From: Poriferisocius sp965200775
GTDB lineage: Bacteria; Actinomycetota; Acidimicrobiia; Acidimicrobiales; Bin134
NCBI GenBank assembly: GCA_965200775.1
Contig: OZ241383.1
Location: forward strand, 2,604,001-2,668,000
Direction: 5' to 3'
DNA length: 64,000 nucleotides
A model generated the notes under the pieces. That model did no database searches. It was not told where the DNA came from and saw only the letters and a list, made by a program, of their open reading frames with translations. Shown here piece by piece: positions 7,998 to 16,641 of the stretch; within the stretch, counting starts at the first letter, position 1, and each line of letters opens with the position of its first letter. The position numbers and the translations under genes are program-made.

Positions 7998-8939
7998 ATG
8001 CTGGTAATGCAACGACCCACCGTGGAATCGGTAACCGACTTGGAGGACAACCGCCAGAAGTTCGCCATCGGCCCACTGGAGCCCGGTTTCGGGCACACCC
8101 TGGGCAACTCTCTGCGCCGGGCGCTCCTCTCGTCCATCCCCGGGGCTGCGGTCATCAGAGTGCGCTTCGATGACGCTCTCCACGAGTTCGACACCATCAC
8201 CGGGGTGGCCGAGGACGTGACCGACATCATCTTGAACCTGAAGGATCTGGTGCTGCGGTGTCACAGCGAGGATCCGGTGGAGCTTCGCATCGTCCTGCGG
8301 GGCCCCGGAGATGTCACCGGTGAGAGCCTGGCCGTCAACCCCGATGTCGAGGTGCTGAACCCCGAGCTGGTCATCGCCCGGATGAACGAAAAAGCCCGCC
8401 TGTCCATGGATGTCACCGTGGCCCAGGGACGGGGCTACGTGTCAGCCGAGACCAACAAGGTGGACTCCACCATCGGCGTCATTCCCATCGACTCGATCTT
8501 CTCCCCGGTACGCCGGGTGGCCTATACCGTGGAACCCACCAGAGTGGAGCAGTCCACCGAGTTCGACCGCCTCGTGCTCGACATCGAGACCGACAGCTCC
8601 ATCACCCCGCAGGACGCCCTGGCCTCTGCAGGAGCCACGCTCCGCACCCTCGTCCAGTTGGTTGAGGAGATGAGCGACGAACCCCAGGGGCTGAGCATGG
8701 CCGAGGCGGGCAGCGCGCCGGCCGGGGCCCCCGACCTGGATCTGCCCATCGAGGATCTGGAGCTCACCGAGCGGCCCCGCAACTGCCTCAAGCGAGCCCA
8801 GATCAACATGATCGGGGAGCTGCTGGCTCGCACCGAGGACGACCTGCTGGCCATCACCAACTTCGGGCAGAAGTCGCTGGACGAGGTGAACGAGAAACTG
8901 GATGAGCGGGGCCTGGCGTTGGCCGGTCCTCGCTCGTAA
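7998..8939 (+). CDS. rpoA: RNA polymerase alpha subunit
   Basis: The alpha dimer scaffolds RNA polymerase assembly and its C-terminal domain contacts UP elements and activators. The 313-residue product has an N-terminal domain with EPGFGHTLGNSLRRALLSSIPGAA and a C-terminal domain from about residue 245 (IEDLELTERPRNCLKRAQI) with LLAITNFGQKSLDEV. The ATG at 7998 has gagggag about eight bases upstream; ATG 8007 is a possible alternative. Confidence 0.97.
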   Translation: MLVMQRPTVESVTDLEDNRQKFAIGPLEPGFGHTLGNSLRRALLSSIPGAAVIRVRFDDALHEFDTITGVAEDVTDIILNLKDLVLRCHSEDPVELRIVLRGPGDVTGESLAVNPDVEVLNPELVIARMNEKARLSMDVTVAQGRGYVSAETNKVDSTIGVIPIDSIFSPVRRVAYTVEPTRVEQSTEFDRLVLDIETDSSITPQDALASAGATLRTLVQLVEEMSDEPQGLSMAEAGSAPAGAPDLDLPIEDLELTERPRNCLKRAQINMIGELLARTEDDLLAITNFGQKSLDEVNEKLDERGLALAGPRS

Positions 8940-8951
8940 GGCAGGAAGATC

Positions 8952-9305
8952 ATGCCCGGACGACCCCGCAAGGGACGCCGCTTCGGCGGCAGCTCACAGC
9001 ACCAGAAGCTTATGATGGCCAACCTGGTCGCATCGCTCATCGCCGCCGAGGCCATCACCACCACCGAGGCCAAGGCAAAGGCCATGCGCCCCATCGCCGA
9101 GAAGCTCATCACCAAGGCCAAGAAGGGCGGGCTGCACAACCACCGTCAGATCATGTCCCAGTTGGGTGACCCGGAGATCGCCGACAAGCTCATGGTGGAC
9201 ATCGGCCCCCGCTACGCCAATCGACCGGGCGGCTACACCCGCATCCTGAAGATGGGCCCCCGCTACGGCGACAACGCTCCCATGGCCCGTATCGAACTGG
9301 TCTGA
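8952..9305 (+). CDS. rplQ: 50S ribosomal protein L17
   Basis: The 117-residue product begins MPGRPRKGRRFGGSSQHQKL and ends with GGYTRILKMGPRYGDNAPMARIELV, typical for L17 at the end of the alpha operon. A ggaag motif precedes the ATG. truA follows after 36 bases. Confidence 0.96.
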   Translation: MPGRPRKGRRFGGSSQHQKLMMANLVASLIAAEAITTTEAKAKAMRPIAEKLITKAKKGGLHNHRQIMSQLGDPEIADKLMVDIGPRYANRPGGYTRILKMGPRYGDNAPMARIELV

Positions 9306-9341
9306 ACCAACACCCAGACCTCTCGACCCCAGGAGGCTGCC

Positions 9342-10109
9342 GTGCGGATGAAGGCCACGGTCGCCTACGACGGTGCCCGGTTCCACGGTTTTGCCCCCAA
9401 CCAAGGCGTTCGTACCGTCAGCGGCGACCTCACCGAGGCCCTCTCCCGGTGCCTGCGCCAACCGGTGGTACTCACCGGCGCGGGACGCACCGACACCGGG
9501 GTTCACGCCTGGGGCCAGGTTGTGAGCTTCGACGCCCCTGCCGGCACCGACCCGCTCGACGTTCGCAGCGCGGTCAACCGCATGCTGGCCCCCGCCATCG
9601 TGCTTCGTGCCGTGGAGGCCGCCCCCGGTGATTTCGACGCCCGCTTCACCGCCACCAGCCGCATCTACCGCTATTCGATTCTGAACCGGGATGTACCCGA
9701 TCCGTTCCTGGCCCCCATCACCTGGCACTATCCACGACCTCTGGACATCGACACAATGAACTCGGCGGCGGCCGCCATCTTGGGCGAGCACGACTTCTCG
9801 TCCTTCTGCCGCCGCCAACACGCCGCCGACGGCACCGAGAAGTCACGGGTGCGCAAGGTGCTGCGGGCCGGATGGACCAGCGCCGACCAAGGCACCGACC
9901 AGGATCAAGGGGTGGTGCGCTTCGAGATCGAGGCCTCGTCCTTTTGCCATCAGATGGTCCGCTCGGTCACCGGCACCTTGGTGGACATCGGCTCCGGCCG
10001 CCGACCTCCCGAAGCCATGGCCACCATCCTGGCCGCCAGGGACCGCTCCGGCACCCCGAACCTGGCCCCACCCCACGGCCTCTGCCTCTGGGCAGTCACC
10101 TATCCGTGA
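9342..10109 (+). CDS. truA: tRNA pseudouridine(38-40) synthase
   Basis: TruA isomerises uridines 38-40 in the anticodon stem. The 255-residue product contains the catalytic aspartate in GAGRTDTGVHAWGQVVSF and the later FSSFCRRQ and FLHQMVR-like FCHQMVRSVTGTLVDIG motifs. The start is GTG with aggaggc nearby upstream. It is commonly placed between rplQ and rplM in Actinobacteria. Confidence 0.95.
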   Translation: MRMKATVAYDGARFHGFAPNQGVRTVSGDLTEALSRCLRQPVVLTGAGRTDTGVHAWGQVVSFDAPAGTDPLDVRSAVNRMLAPAIVLRAVEAAPGDFDARFTATSRIYRYSILNRDVPDPFLAPITWHYPRPLDIDTMNSAAAAILGEHDFSSFCRRQHAADGTEKSRVRKVLRAGWTSADQGTDQDQGVVRFEIEASSFCHQMVRSVTGTLVDIGSGRRPPEAMATILAARDRSGTPNLAPPHGLCLWAVTYP

Positions 10110-10136
10110 CTTGTTCGCCATGCAGGTGTGGGGCAG

Positions 10137-10166
10137 TTGTCATCGGGTGAATGGTGGCCGTATCAT
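10137..10166 (+). promoter_or_regulatory. Promoter of rplM-rpsI
   Basis: TTGTCA (10137-10142), an 18-base spacer and TATCAT (10161-10166) form a good housekeeping promoter in the 91-base gap after truA, placing the start of transcription about 25-30 bases before the rplM ATG. Confidence 0.5.
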
Positions 10167-10200
10167 TGCCGTTTCCGGGATCGCGTCCGAAGGAAGCCCG

Positions 10201-10659
10201 ATGCCCACGTACAGCCCTAAAATCAGAGACATCCAACGCGCGTGGCACGTGGTTGACGCCGACGGCCTTGTGCTCGGTCGCATGGCCACCGAGGTTGCCC
10301 GCGTGCTGCGAGGCAAGCACAAGCCGGAGTTCACCCCCCACCTCGACACCGGCGATCATGTGATCATCGTGAACGCCGACAAGGTGGTGCTCACCGGCAG
10401 CAAGGCCACCGACAAGCAGGTCTACCGCCACTCCGGGTATCCCGGTGGCTTGCGCCAGACCAGCTACGGCCACCTGCTGGAGGCCAAACCGGCCGAAGCG
10501 GTGCGCCGGACCGTGAAGGGGATGCTCCCCAAGAACCGTCTGGGCCGCCAGATGCTTCGCAAGCTGAAGGTTTACGCCGGGCCGGTCCACCCCCACGAAG
10601 CCCAGCAGCCCCAGCCCCTGGAGATTGCCGGGGCCCGAGCCCGAATCGGAGATTCCTGA
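10201..10659 (+). CDS. rplM: 50S ribosomal protein L13
   Basis: L13 is an early assembly protein. From ATG 10201 the 152-residue product reads MPTYSPKIRDIQRAWHVVDA, with the family motifs LGRMATEVARVLRGKHKPEFTPH and GMLPKNRLGRQMLRKLKVYAG. gaaggaag lies just upstream. The reading frame stays open further upstream but without conservation. The stop shares a base with rpsI (TGATG). Confidence 0.95.
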   Translation: MPTYSPKIRDIQRAWHVVDADGLVLGRMATEVARVLRGKHKPEFTPHLDTGDHVIIVNADKVVLTGSKATDKQVYRHSGYPGGLRQTSYGHLLEAKPAEAVRRTVKGMLPKNRLGRQMLRKLKVYAGPVHPHEAQQPQPLEIAGARARIGDS

Positions 10660-11051
10660 TGCCCGCTCCCCTCACCCAGGCCACCGGACGCCGCAAGAGG
10701 GCCGTCGCTCGGGTCCGGCTCCGTCCAGGCTCCGGCCAAGTAACCGTCAACGGGCGCCAAGCCGAGGACTACTTCCCCTCCCGCAGCCACCGGATGGCGT
10801 TCATGGCCCCGCTGCAGCTCACCAACACCGCCGAGATGTACGACGTGGATGTCAAAATGCACGGCGGCGGAGCCAACGGCCAGGCCGGGGCCCTGCGCCT
10901 GGGTATCGCCCGTGCCCTGGTTGCTCTAGATCCCGAGCTGAGGGAAACCCTCAAGCAGGAAGGGTTCTTGACCCGCGACGATCGCAAGAAGGAATCCAAG
11001 AAGTACGGCCTGAAGAAGGCCCGCAAGGCACCCCAGTACTCCAAGCGCTGA
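10659..11051 (+). CDS. rpsI: 30S ribosomal protein S9
   Basis: S9 reaches the P-site tRNA with its C-terminal tail. The 130-residue product has ATGRRKRAVARVRLRPGSG and the closing RKKESKKYGLKKARKAPQYSKR. Coupled to rplM by a one-base overlap; glmM begins nine bases downstream. Confidence 0.97.
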   Translation: MPAPLTQATGRRKRAVARVRLRPGSGQVTVNGRQAEDYFPSRSHRMAFMAPLQLTNTAEMYDVDVKMHGGGANGQAGALRLGIARALVALDPELRETLKQEGFLTRDDRKKESKKYGLKKARKAPQYSKR

Positions 11052-11060
11052 TCGCGGCCC

Positions 11061-12371
11061 GTGCTGCGGTTTGGAACTGACGGGGTCCGGGGCAGAGCCC
11101 ACGAGGATCTCCACCCCGGCGATGTCGCTCGACTCGCCCAAGCCGCTGCCGAGGTTATGGCCCCCACCGATCCGGTGGTCATCGGGCGCGACACCCGGGC
11201 TTCCAGCCCCGACTTCGCCGATGCCCTGATTGCCGGGTTCAGCGCTGCCGGGGTTCCCAGCCGGGATATGGGGGTGGTACCCACCCCGGCGGTGGCCTGG
11301 GCCGCGGCTCGGGGCCACACCCTGGGGGCCATGGTCTCGGCTTCCCACAACCCTTGGTATGACAACGGGGTCAAGCTGTTCGGACCTGGTGGTGGCAAGC
11401 TCGACGACGACACCCAAACCGCTCTGGAGTCGGCCCTGGCCGACTCTTCCCACCTCCCGGCACCCGACCGCGGCGGCCCTCGCCTGGTAACCGGCGCATC
11501 GGAGCTGGTGGTGGAGTACGAAGCAGTGGTGGTGGGCACTGCAGACTTCGACGGCTCCGGCCTGCACGCCGTGGTGGACGCGGCCCACGGTTCGGCCACC
11601 GCGGTCCTTCCCGGTTCACTCCGGGCTCACGGGGTGGCGGTAACCGTCATCAATGACGCACCCGACGGGCGCAACATCAACCAGGACTGCGGTTCCACCT
11701 GCCCGGAAACCGTGGCTCGAGCGGTTCGTGATCTGGGGGCCGACTTGGGGCTCACCTTCGACGGGGACGCCGACCGGGTCCTGGCCGTGGACCACACCGG
11801 CAGGCTGGTGGACGGCGATCAGATCATCGCCATTTGCGCCATCGACCGTCACCGCCGGGGCCGGTTGCTGGGTAACACCGTGGTGGTGACTGTGATGACC
11901 AACCTGGGCTTTCACCGGGCCATGGCCGAGCGAGGCATCGACGTGGTTACCACTCCGGTGGGCGACCGCCATGTGCTGGCTGCGTTGCAAGAGGCGGGCT
12001 GGGCTCTGGGCGGCGAACAGTCGGGCCATGTAATCTTCCCAAATCTGGCCGGTACCGGCGACGGTCTGCTTACCGCCATGCAGCTCCTTGAGGTGGTCGC
12101 CCGCCGGAACCTGCCGCTGAGTGACCTCTCCGACGAGGCCATGACCAAGCTCCCCCAGGTGCTCAAGAACGTGACCCTCGGGGGCAAGCCGGTTGACGAA
12201 CGCAAGTTGTCGGCCGCTATTGCTTCTGCCGAGGAAACTCTGGGGTCACAGGGCCGGGTGTTGGTCCGACCCTCGGGCACGGAGCCGGTCATCCGGGTGA
12301 TGGTGGAAGCCGAATCGGTGGAGTTGGCCGAAACCGTTGCCTCCGGCATCGCCTCTGCCATCTCGGGCTGA
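11061..12371 (+). CDS. glmM: Phosphoglucosamine mutase
   Basis: GlmM converts glucosamine-6-phosphate to glucosamine-1-phosphate on the way to UDP-GlcNAc for peptidoglycan. The 436-residue product starts at GTG with MLRFGTDGVRG. The phosphoserine is Ser95 in VSASHNPWYDNG, the metal loop is FDGDADR and the phosphate-binding loop RPSGTEPVIRV is near the C terminus. It sits between rpsI and the GlmS-like gene, so two consecutive steps of the hexosamine pathway are adjacent. Confidence 0.95.
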   Translation: MLRFGTDGVRGRAHEDLHPGDVARLAQAAAEVMAPTDPVVIGRDTRASSPDFADALIAGFSAAGVPSRDMGVVPTPAVAWAAARGHTLGAMVSASHNPWYDNGVKLFGPGGGKLDDDTQTALESALADSSHLPAPDRGGPRLVTGASELVVEYEAVVVGTADFDGSGLHAVVDAAHGSATAVLPGSLRAHGVAVTVINDAPDGRNINQDCGSTCPETVARAVRDLGADLGLTFDGDADRVLAVDHTGRLVDGDQIIAICAIDRHRRGRLLGNTVVVTVMTNLGFHRAMAERGIDVVTTPVGDRHVLAALQEAGWALGGEQSGHVIFPNLAGTGDGLLTAMQLLEVVARRNLPLSDLSDEAMTKLPQVLKNVTLGGKPVDERKLSAAIASAEETLGSQGRVLVRPSGTEPVIRVMVEAESVELAETVASGIASAISG

Positions 12372-12399
12372 TACATCGCGGGGCCAGGTTCCCCGGCAC

Positions 12400-12463
12400 C
12401 CCACCGGGGCAACCCCCTGCGTCAATCCCTAGCCCACCGGGGCAACCCCCTGCGTCAATCCCT
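12400..12463 (+). repeat. 31-base tandem repeat after glmM
   Basis: Two exact 31-base copies (12400-12430 and 12433-12463, period 33) beginning cccaccggggc and ending gtcaatccct fill part of the 151-base gap between glmM and the GlmS-like gene. No coding sense is seen. It is one of several short tandem duplications near gene borders in this window. Confidence 0.85.
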
Positions 12464-12522
12464 CAAGATCATCGTCTTGAGCGGCACATAATCCCGGCGG
12501 CCGACCACTAACCTTGGGGGAG

Positions 12523-15500
12523 ATGTGCGGCATTGTCGCGGTGGTCCGGCGCCGGTCACGGCGTGTCCCCCCGACCTCGGCCGAGGTCCTCGACCTGTTG
12601 AGCCCGGTGGTCGTGTCCTTGCGCGAACTCGACCCGGGCCGGATGGCCGAGCAGATCAACGTCGCCGCCGGCCACCTGACCCAGGTCAACCAACTGCTCG
12701 GTGGGGTCGCCGGGCTGCGGGCCATGCTGGCCGAGAAACCCCTCCGCGCCACCATCCACGCCACCCTGCGGGAGATCGATAACCTCATCAACACCCTGGA
12801 GGATGACCTCGACCGGTCGGGCGGCGACCGAGCCACCGAGGCCATCAACGCCGCGCTGATCGAGATGAAGGACGCGGCATGGGCCATTGGCAACGACCGG
12901 CTGAAGACCGCCGAAGCGGTTTCCCGGCTGGCCGGTCCCGGAAGCAGCGCGTCGGCCATCGCCGCTTACTGCTCGGTGCAGATTGCCCTCTCGGCTCTGG
13001 ACCGGCTGGAGGTGCGGGGCCGCGACTCGGCCGGCCTCCACGTGCTGGTCAGCGGGCACGGGTTGGATCCCCGCGCCCCTGCGGTCGCTGCGGCGGTGGC
13101 CGAGCGGGCCGCCGACCCCCTCTTCGGTTCGGGCTCGGTTCGCTGGGCCGGCGACAGCCTTGGCTTCGTGTACAAGGCGGCCGCCGAGATCGGTGAGCTG
13201 GGCGACAACACCGCCGCCCTGCGAGCCGCCATCAGCGCCGACCAGCTTCTGGCCGCCGCGCTGGAGGCCGACGAAGCCTCGGCAGCCGTCGTCGGCCACA
13301 CCCGCTGGGCCAGTGTGGGGATGATCAACGAGGCCAACGCCCACCCGCTCAACTCGGATCTCGCAGGTGGCCCGGCTAGGCCGTACACCATCGGCGTGTT
13401 GAACGGCGACGTCGACAACCACACCGACTTGGTGGTCGATCACGGCTTGGCCCTGGACCCCGGCATCACCACCGACGCCAAGGTGATCCCCACGCTGTGG
13501 TCGGACCGTCTGGGCCCCTTAGCCTACATCCAAGACACAATGACCGATCCGGAACACACCATGGCCGGGGTGGCCGAAGGACCTGCCGGCATCCAAGAAA
13601 CAATCGAGGCGTTCCGGCGCACCGTGATGGACCTGAACGGCTCGGTGGCCATCGCTGCGCAGACCGCGGCCCACCCCGACAGGCTGTTCCTGGCCTTGCG
13701 GGGCAGCGGACAAGCCCTGTACGTGGGCGCAGCAGAGGACGCCTACGTGGTGGCCAGCGAGCCCTACGGACTGGTGGAACAAGCCGACCGCTACCTGCGC
13801 ATGGACGGCGAGACCCTTTCCGACCCGGACAACCCCGCAGCCGGCCGGGGCCAGGTGGTGGTGTTGGACGGCAACCACGCCGGCGACCTCGGTGCCGCGC
13901 AGCGGTTCACCTACGAGGGCACCCCACTGCCGGTGACCGATTCCGATGTAACCGGCGCCGAGATGACCACCCGTGACGTTGACCGCCGCGATTTCCGTCA
14001 CTACCTGTTGAAGGAGATCACCGAATCGCCCGAGTCCTTCCGCAAGACACTGCGGGGCAGGATCATCGAGGTTGACGACGACCTCGCCGGTGAGAACACC
14101 AACCTCCTCCCAGGTGGCGGGGGTAAAGGCACGGACCCGCCCCGGCTCCAGGTGGTCCTGGGGCCCGAGACCGTGCCCGTTTCCGTGGCGCAGAAGCTGA
14201 CCAACCACCAGATCACCAACATCGTGGTCATCGGTCAAGGCACCGCCGCGGTGGCAGGCCAGAGCCTGGCCTACTTCCTCCGTCACGAGGTGCCCGATCG
14301 GCAGGTGAGCTACATGCCTGCCACCGAGTTGTCGGGGTTCGGGTTGCAGAGCGACATGAGCGACACCTTGGTCATCGCCATCAGCCAGTCGGGAACCACC
14401 ACCGACACCAACCGAACGGTTGACCTGGTGCGGCGGCGAGGGGCCGCGGCCATCGCCATCGTGAACCGGCGCAACAGCGATCTGTGCGACAAGGCCGACG
14501 GAGTCATGTACACCTCCGACGGCCGGGACGTGGAGATGAGCGTGGCCTCGACGAAGGCGTTCTACGCCCAGGTCGCCGCCGGGGTGCTGCTGGCTGTCGC
14601 CCTGGGCGACGCCGCCAATGGCCATCGCCGGCCAAGTACAGATCACGATGAGCGCCGCCAGAAGCTGCTGACCTCGCTGCGTGAACTTCCCGCTGCCATG
14701 ACCGAAGTGCTCGGCTTCCAGGACCGCATCGCCGACATCGTCCGCCGTCAGACCCTGGGCCGAACCTACTGGGCCGTGGTGGGAAACGGGCTGAACCGGG
14801 TGGCCGCCGAGGAGATTCGCATTAAGCTCTCCGAGCTTTGCTACAAATCCATCGCCTGCGACACCACAGAGGACAAGAAGCACATCGACCTGTCGTCGGA
14901 ACCGCTGATCCTGGTGTGCGCCGCCGGTCTGGCCGACTCCACCGCCGCCGACGTGGCCAAGGAGGTGGCCATCTTCCGGGCCCACAAGGCCGCTCCGATC
15001 GTGATCACCACCGAAACCGAGACCCGTTTCGACGCCGCTGCCGAGGTCATCTCCACCCCGGCCTCCGCTTCCCCCGACCTCGACTTCGTGATGGCCACCA
15101 TGGTGGGCCACCTGTTCGGCTACGAATCGGCACTGGCCATCGACGAGCTGGCCCAGCCGCTGCGCCAAACCCGAGCCGCCATCGAATCGGAGGTGGCCGC
15201 CAACAACACCGCCACCGTCGAGATCGACAGTGAGCACATGCTGGCCCGGCTCCGCACCCAGTTCTCTCCCGCGGCCCAGCAGTTCTTCCACGATCTCCGC
15301 CAGGGCCGCTACAACGGCTGCCTCGAGGCCGGTACCGCTGCCGATCTGGCCTCGATGTACCGCTACGCGCTGGGCATCGCCCCATTGGACGCCTACCAGC
15401 TCGAGCGGGGCCGGGTGGGCACCCCGGCGGTGGTGCTGGAAGACCTCACCGCCATGCTGACCGTGGCCGTCGATCAGCTCACCCGGCCGGTGGACGCCAT

Positions 15501-16113
15501 CCGCCACCAGGCCAAGACCGTCACGGTGGGCATCTCCCGGGCCGAGGAATCGTTGCTGGAGCTGCCGTTGGTGCAGGCCGCCCTGAACGCCGGAGCGCCC
15601 CGCCACCAGCTCAGCTACCAGACGCTGCGCACGCTGGCCGCTCTCGACCCCGCCATCGCCGAGGTCACCGGCTACATCCGTTACGGCGTTTCCGGCGATC
15701 CCGAAACCGACAACAGCACCATCCATGTGCTCGACCGGGGTGGCATCACCGTGGGGCTGCCTTCTCGCACCGACCGCGACCCGATGCTGCGGGGCAGCAA
15801 GCACCTGGTGGCGCTGGAACGGCAGGTGTCGGCTACCCGGGGCCGTTCCGACGGCAGGACCATCGTGCTGATCCCCGAGGTCAAGGACCGCCAGACCACC
15901 GGGATCACCCTGCTCCATGTCCGCTTCGAGCCCAGCCTCACCCCCGAGACAGCCCAGAAACTGTTGAAGGGGTATCGAAACCGGTTCGCCGCTCTGCGGG
16001 ATGAGGTCACCGAAACCGAACCCGACTTCCGCCTCGACCTCCTCGGCGACATCACCACCGAAGACCTCCTGCTCGAGCCGGTGGCCGAACTGGCCGAACG
16101 CTGGCGACCATGA
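12523..16113 (+). CDS. Double-length GlmS-like glutamine-fructose-6-phosphate aminotransferase
   Basis: The predicted reaction is synthesis of glucosamine-6-phosphate from fructose-6-phosphate and glutamine. The product has 1196 residues; ordinary GlmS has about 610. ATG 12523 was chosen because it exposes the nucleophile Cys2 (MCGIVAVV); a TTG three codons upstream would bury it. After about 150 inserted residues come RLEVRGRDSAG (about 162), GHTRWASVG (about 258) and LNGDVDNH (about 294). Two SIS domains follow, with SQSGTTTDT near 622 and GNGLNRVAAEEI near 754. The usual GlmS C-terminal motif appears as RHQAKTVTVG near 1000, and about 190 unknown residues follow it. A TAACCT box lies eight bases before the start. 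acpS overlaps the stop. Neighbour glmM supports the role. Confidence 0.75.
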   Translation: MCGIVAVVRRRSRRVPPTSAEVLDLLSPVVVSLRELDPGRMAEQINVAAGHLTQVNQLLGGVAGLRAMLAEKPLRATIHATLREIDNLINTLEDDLDRSGGDRATEAINAALIEMKDAAWAIGNDRLKTAEAVSRLAGPGSSASAIAAYCSVQIALSALDRLEVRGRDSAGLHVLVSGHGLDPRAPAVAAAVAERAADPLFGSGSVRWAGDSLGFVYKAAAEIGELGDNTAALRAAISADQLLAAALEADEASAAVVGHTRWASVGMINEANAHPLNSDLAGGPARPYTIGVLNGDVDNHTDLVVDHGLALDPGITTDAKVIPTLWSDRLGPLAYIQDTMTDPEHTMAGVAEGPAGIQETIEAFRRTVMDLNGSVAIAAQTAAHPDRLFLALRGSGQALYVGAAEDAYVVASEPYGLVEQADRYLRMDGETLSDPDNPAAGRGQVVVLDGNHAGDLGAAQRFTYEGTPLPVTDSDVTGAEMTTRDVDRRDFRHYLLKEITESPESFRKTLRGRIIEVDDDLAGENTNLLPGGGGKGTDPPRLQVVLGPETVPVSVAQKLTNHQITNIVVIGQGTAAVAGQSLAYFLRHEVPDRQVSYMPATELSGFGLQSDMSDTLVIAISQSGTTTDTNRTVDLVRRRGAAAIAIVNRRNSDLCDKADGVMYTSDGRDVEMSVASTKAFYAQVAAGVLLAVALGDAANGHRRPSTDHDERRQKLLTSLRELPAAMTEVLGFQDRIADIVRRQTLGRTYWAVVGNGLNRVAAEEIRIKLSELCYKSIACDTTEDKKHIDLSSEPLILVCAAGLADSTAADVAKEVAIFRAHKAAPIVITTETETRFDAAAEVISTPASASPDLDFVMATMVGHLFGYESALAIDELAQPLRQTRAAIESEVAANNTATVEIDSEHMLARLRTQFSPAAQQFFHDLRQGRYNGCLEAGTAADLASMYRYALGIAPLDAYQLERGRVGTPAVVLEDLTAMLTVAVDQLTRPVDAIRHQAKTVTVGISRAEESLLELPLVQAALNAGAPRHQLSYQTLRTLAALDPAIAEVTGYIRYGVSGDPETDNSTIHVLDRGGITVGLPSRTDRDPMLRGSKHLVALERQVSATRGRSDGRTIVLIPEVKDRQTTGITLLHVRFEPSLTPETAQKLLKGYRNRFAALRDEVTETEPDFRLDLLGDITTEDLLLEPVAELAERWRP

Positions 16114-16544
16114 CACCCGACCGAGCCACAGCCGCCGGTGACCCCCCGGGCGGGAAGGTGGGAATTGACACAGCCGGGGTGGCGGGTATTGGCACAGACC
16201 TGGTTGACATCGAGCGGTTTCGGGCCGTCCTTACCCGCCAACCGGGAATCCGCAGGCGCATCTTCCGCCCGGCCGAGCAGGCCTACGCCGACCGGGCCCG
16301 AGACCCAGTTCCCCGCTACGCGGCCCGGTTCGCTGCCAAGGAAGCGGTGATGAAGGCCCTTGGCGTGGGCTTGGGCCAGGTCGCCATGCGCGACATCGAG
16401 GTGCTTCGCTCCGACCGGGGGCAGCCCTCCGTGGCGCTGCACGGGCGGGCCGCGGCCATCGCCCGGTCGCAGGGCATCAGCCGGTGGCACCTGTCGCTCA
16501 CCCACTCCCAGAGCGCGGCCCACGCTGTGGCCATGGCCGAATAG
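16110..16544 (+). CDS. acpS: Holo-[acyl-carrier-protein] synthase
   Basis: AcpS transfers 4'-phosphopantetheine from CoA to acyl carrier protein. The core motifs GIGTDLVDIERF (Asp for Mg2+) and RFAAKEAVMKALG are present, with LSLTHSQSAAHAVAM at the end. The 144-residue product has an N-terminal extension of about 20 residues before the conserved core. It overlaps the GlmS-like stop by four bases (ATGA); an internal start is possible. Confidence 0.92.
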   Translation: MTPDRATAAGDPPGGKVGIDTAGVAGIGTDLVDIERFRAVLTRQPGIRRRIFRPAEQAYADRARDPVPRYAARFAAKEAVMKALGVGLGQVAMRDIEVLRSDRGQPSVALHGRAAAIARSQGISRWHLSLTHSQSAAHAVAMAE

Positions 16545-16554
16545 GCCGCCACCT

Positions 16555-16641
16555 GCTACGGCCATGATCCCCAAAGGCGCCATCAGCCTGCCCAGAGTGG
16601 CCCGGACCCATCCTGGCCACCCGCTGCGGCCATGATCCCCA
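16555..16641 (+). repeat. Duplicated start region of the NAD(P)HX repair gene
   Basis: A 19-base segment (gct-R-cggccatgatcccca) occurs at 16555-16573 and again at 16623-16641 (period 68, one mismatch). The second copy contains the start codon of the NAD(P)HX repair gene; the first contains a decoy ATG at 16564. Confidence 0.7.
16564..16635 (+). other. Minicistron ahead of the NAD(P)HX repair gene
   Basis: The first ATG of the duplicated start region opens a 23-codon frame (MIPKGAISLP...) that ends with TGA overlapping the true start at 16632 (ATGA). It does not touch the acpS stop, 20 bases upstream, so only its downstream end has the bridging geometry. Confidence 0.3.

Noticed and set aside
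10106..10150. GTG overlapping the truA stop opening a 14-codon frame
   Set aside because: It ends 50 bases before rplM, which has its own promoter; no bridging geometry.
13519..16116. Long minus-strand open frame of 865 codons
   Set aside because: It lies entirely opposite the GlmS-like gene, whose motifs are unmistakable; the His/Gly/Val-rich translation is the usual antisense product of high-GC coding DNA.
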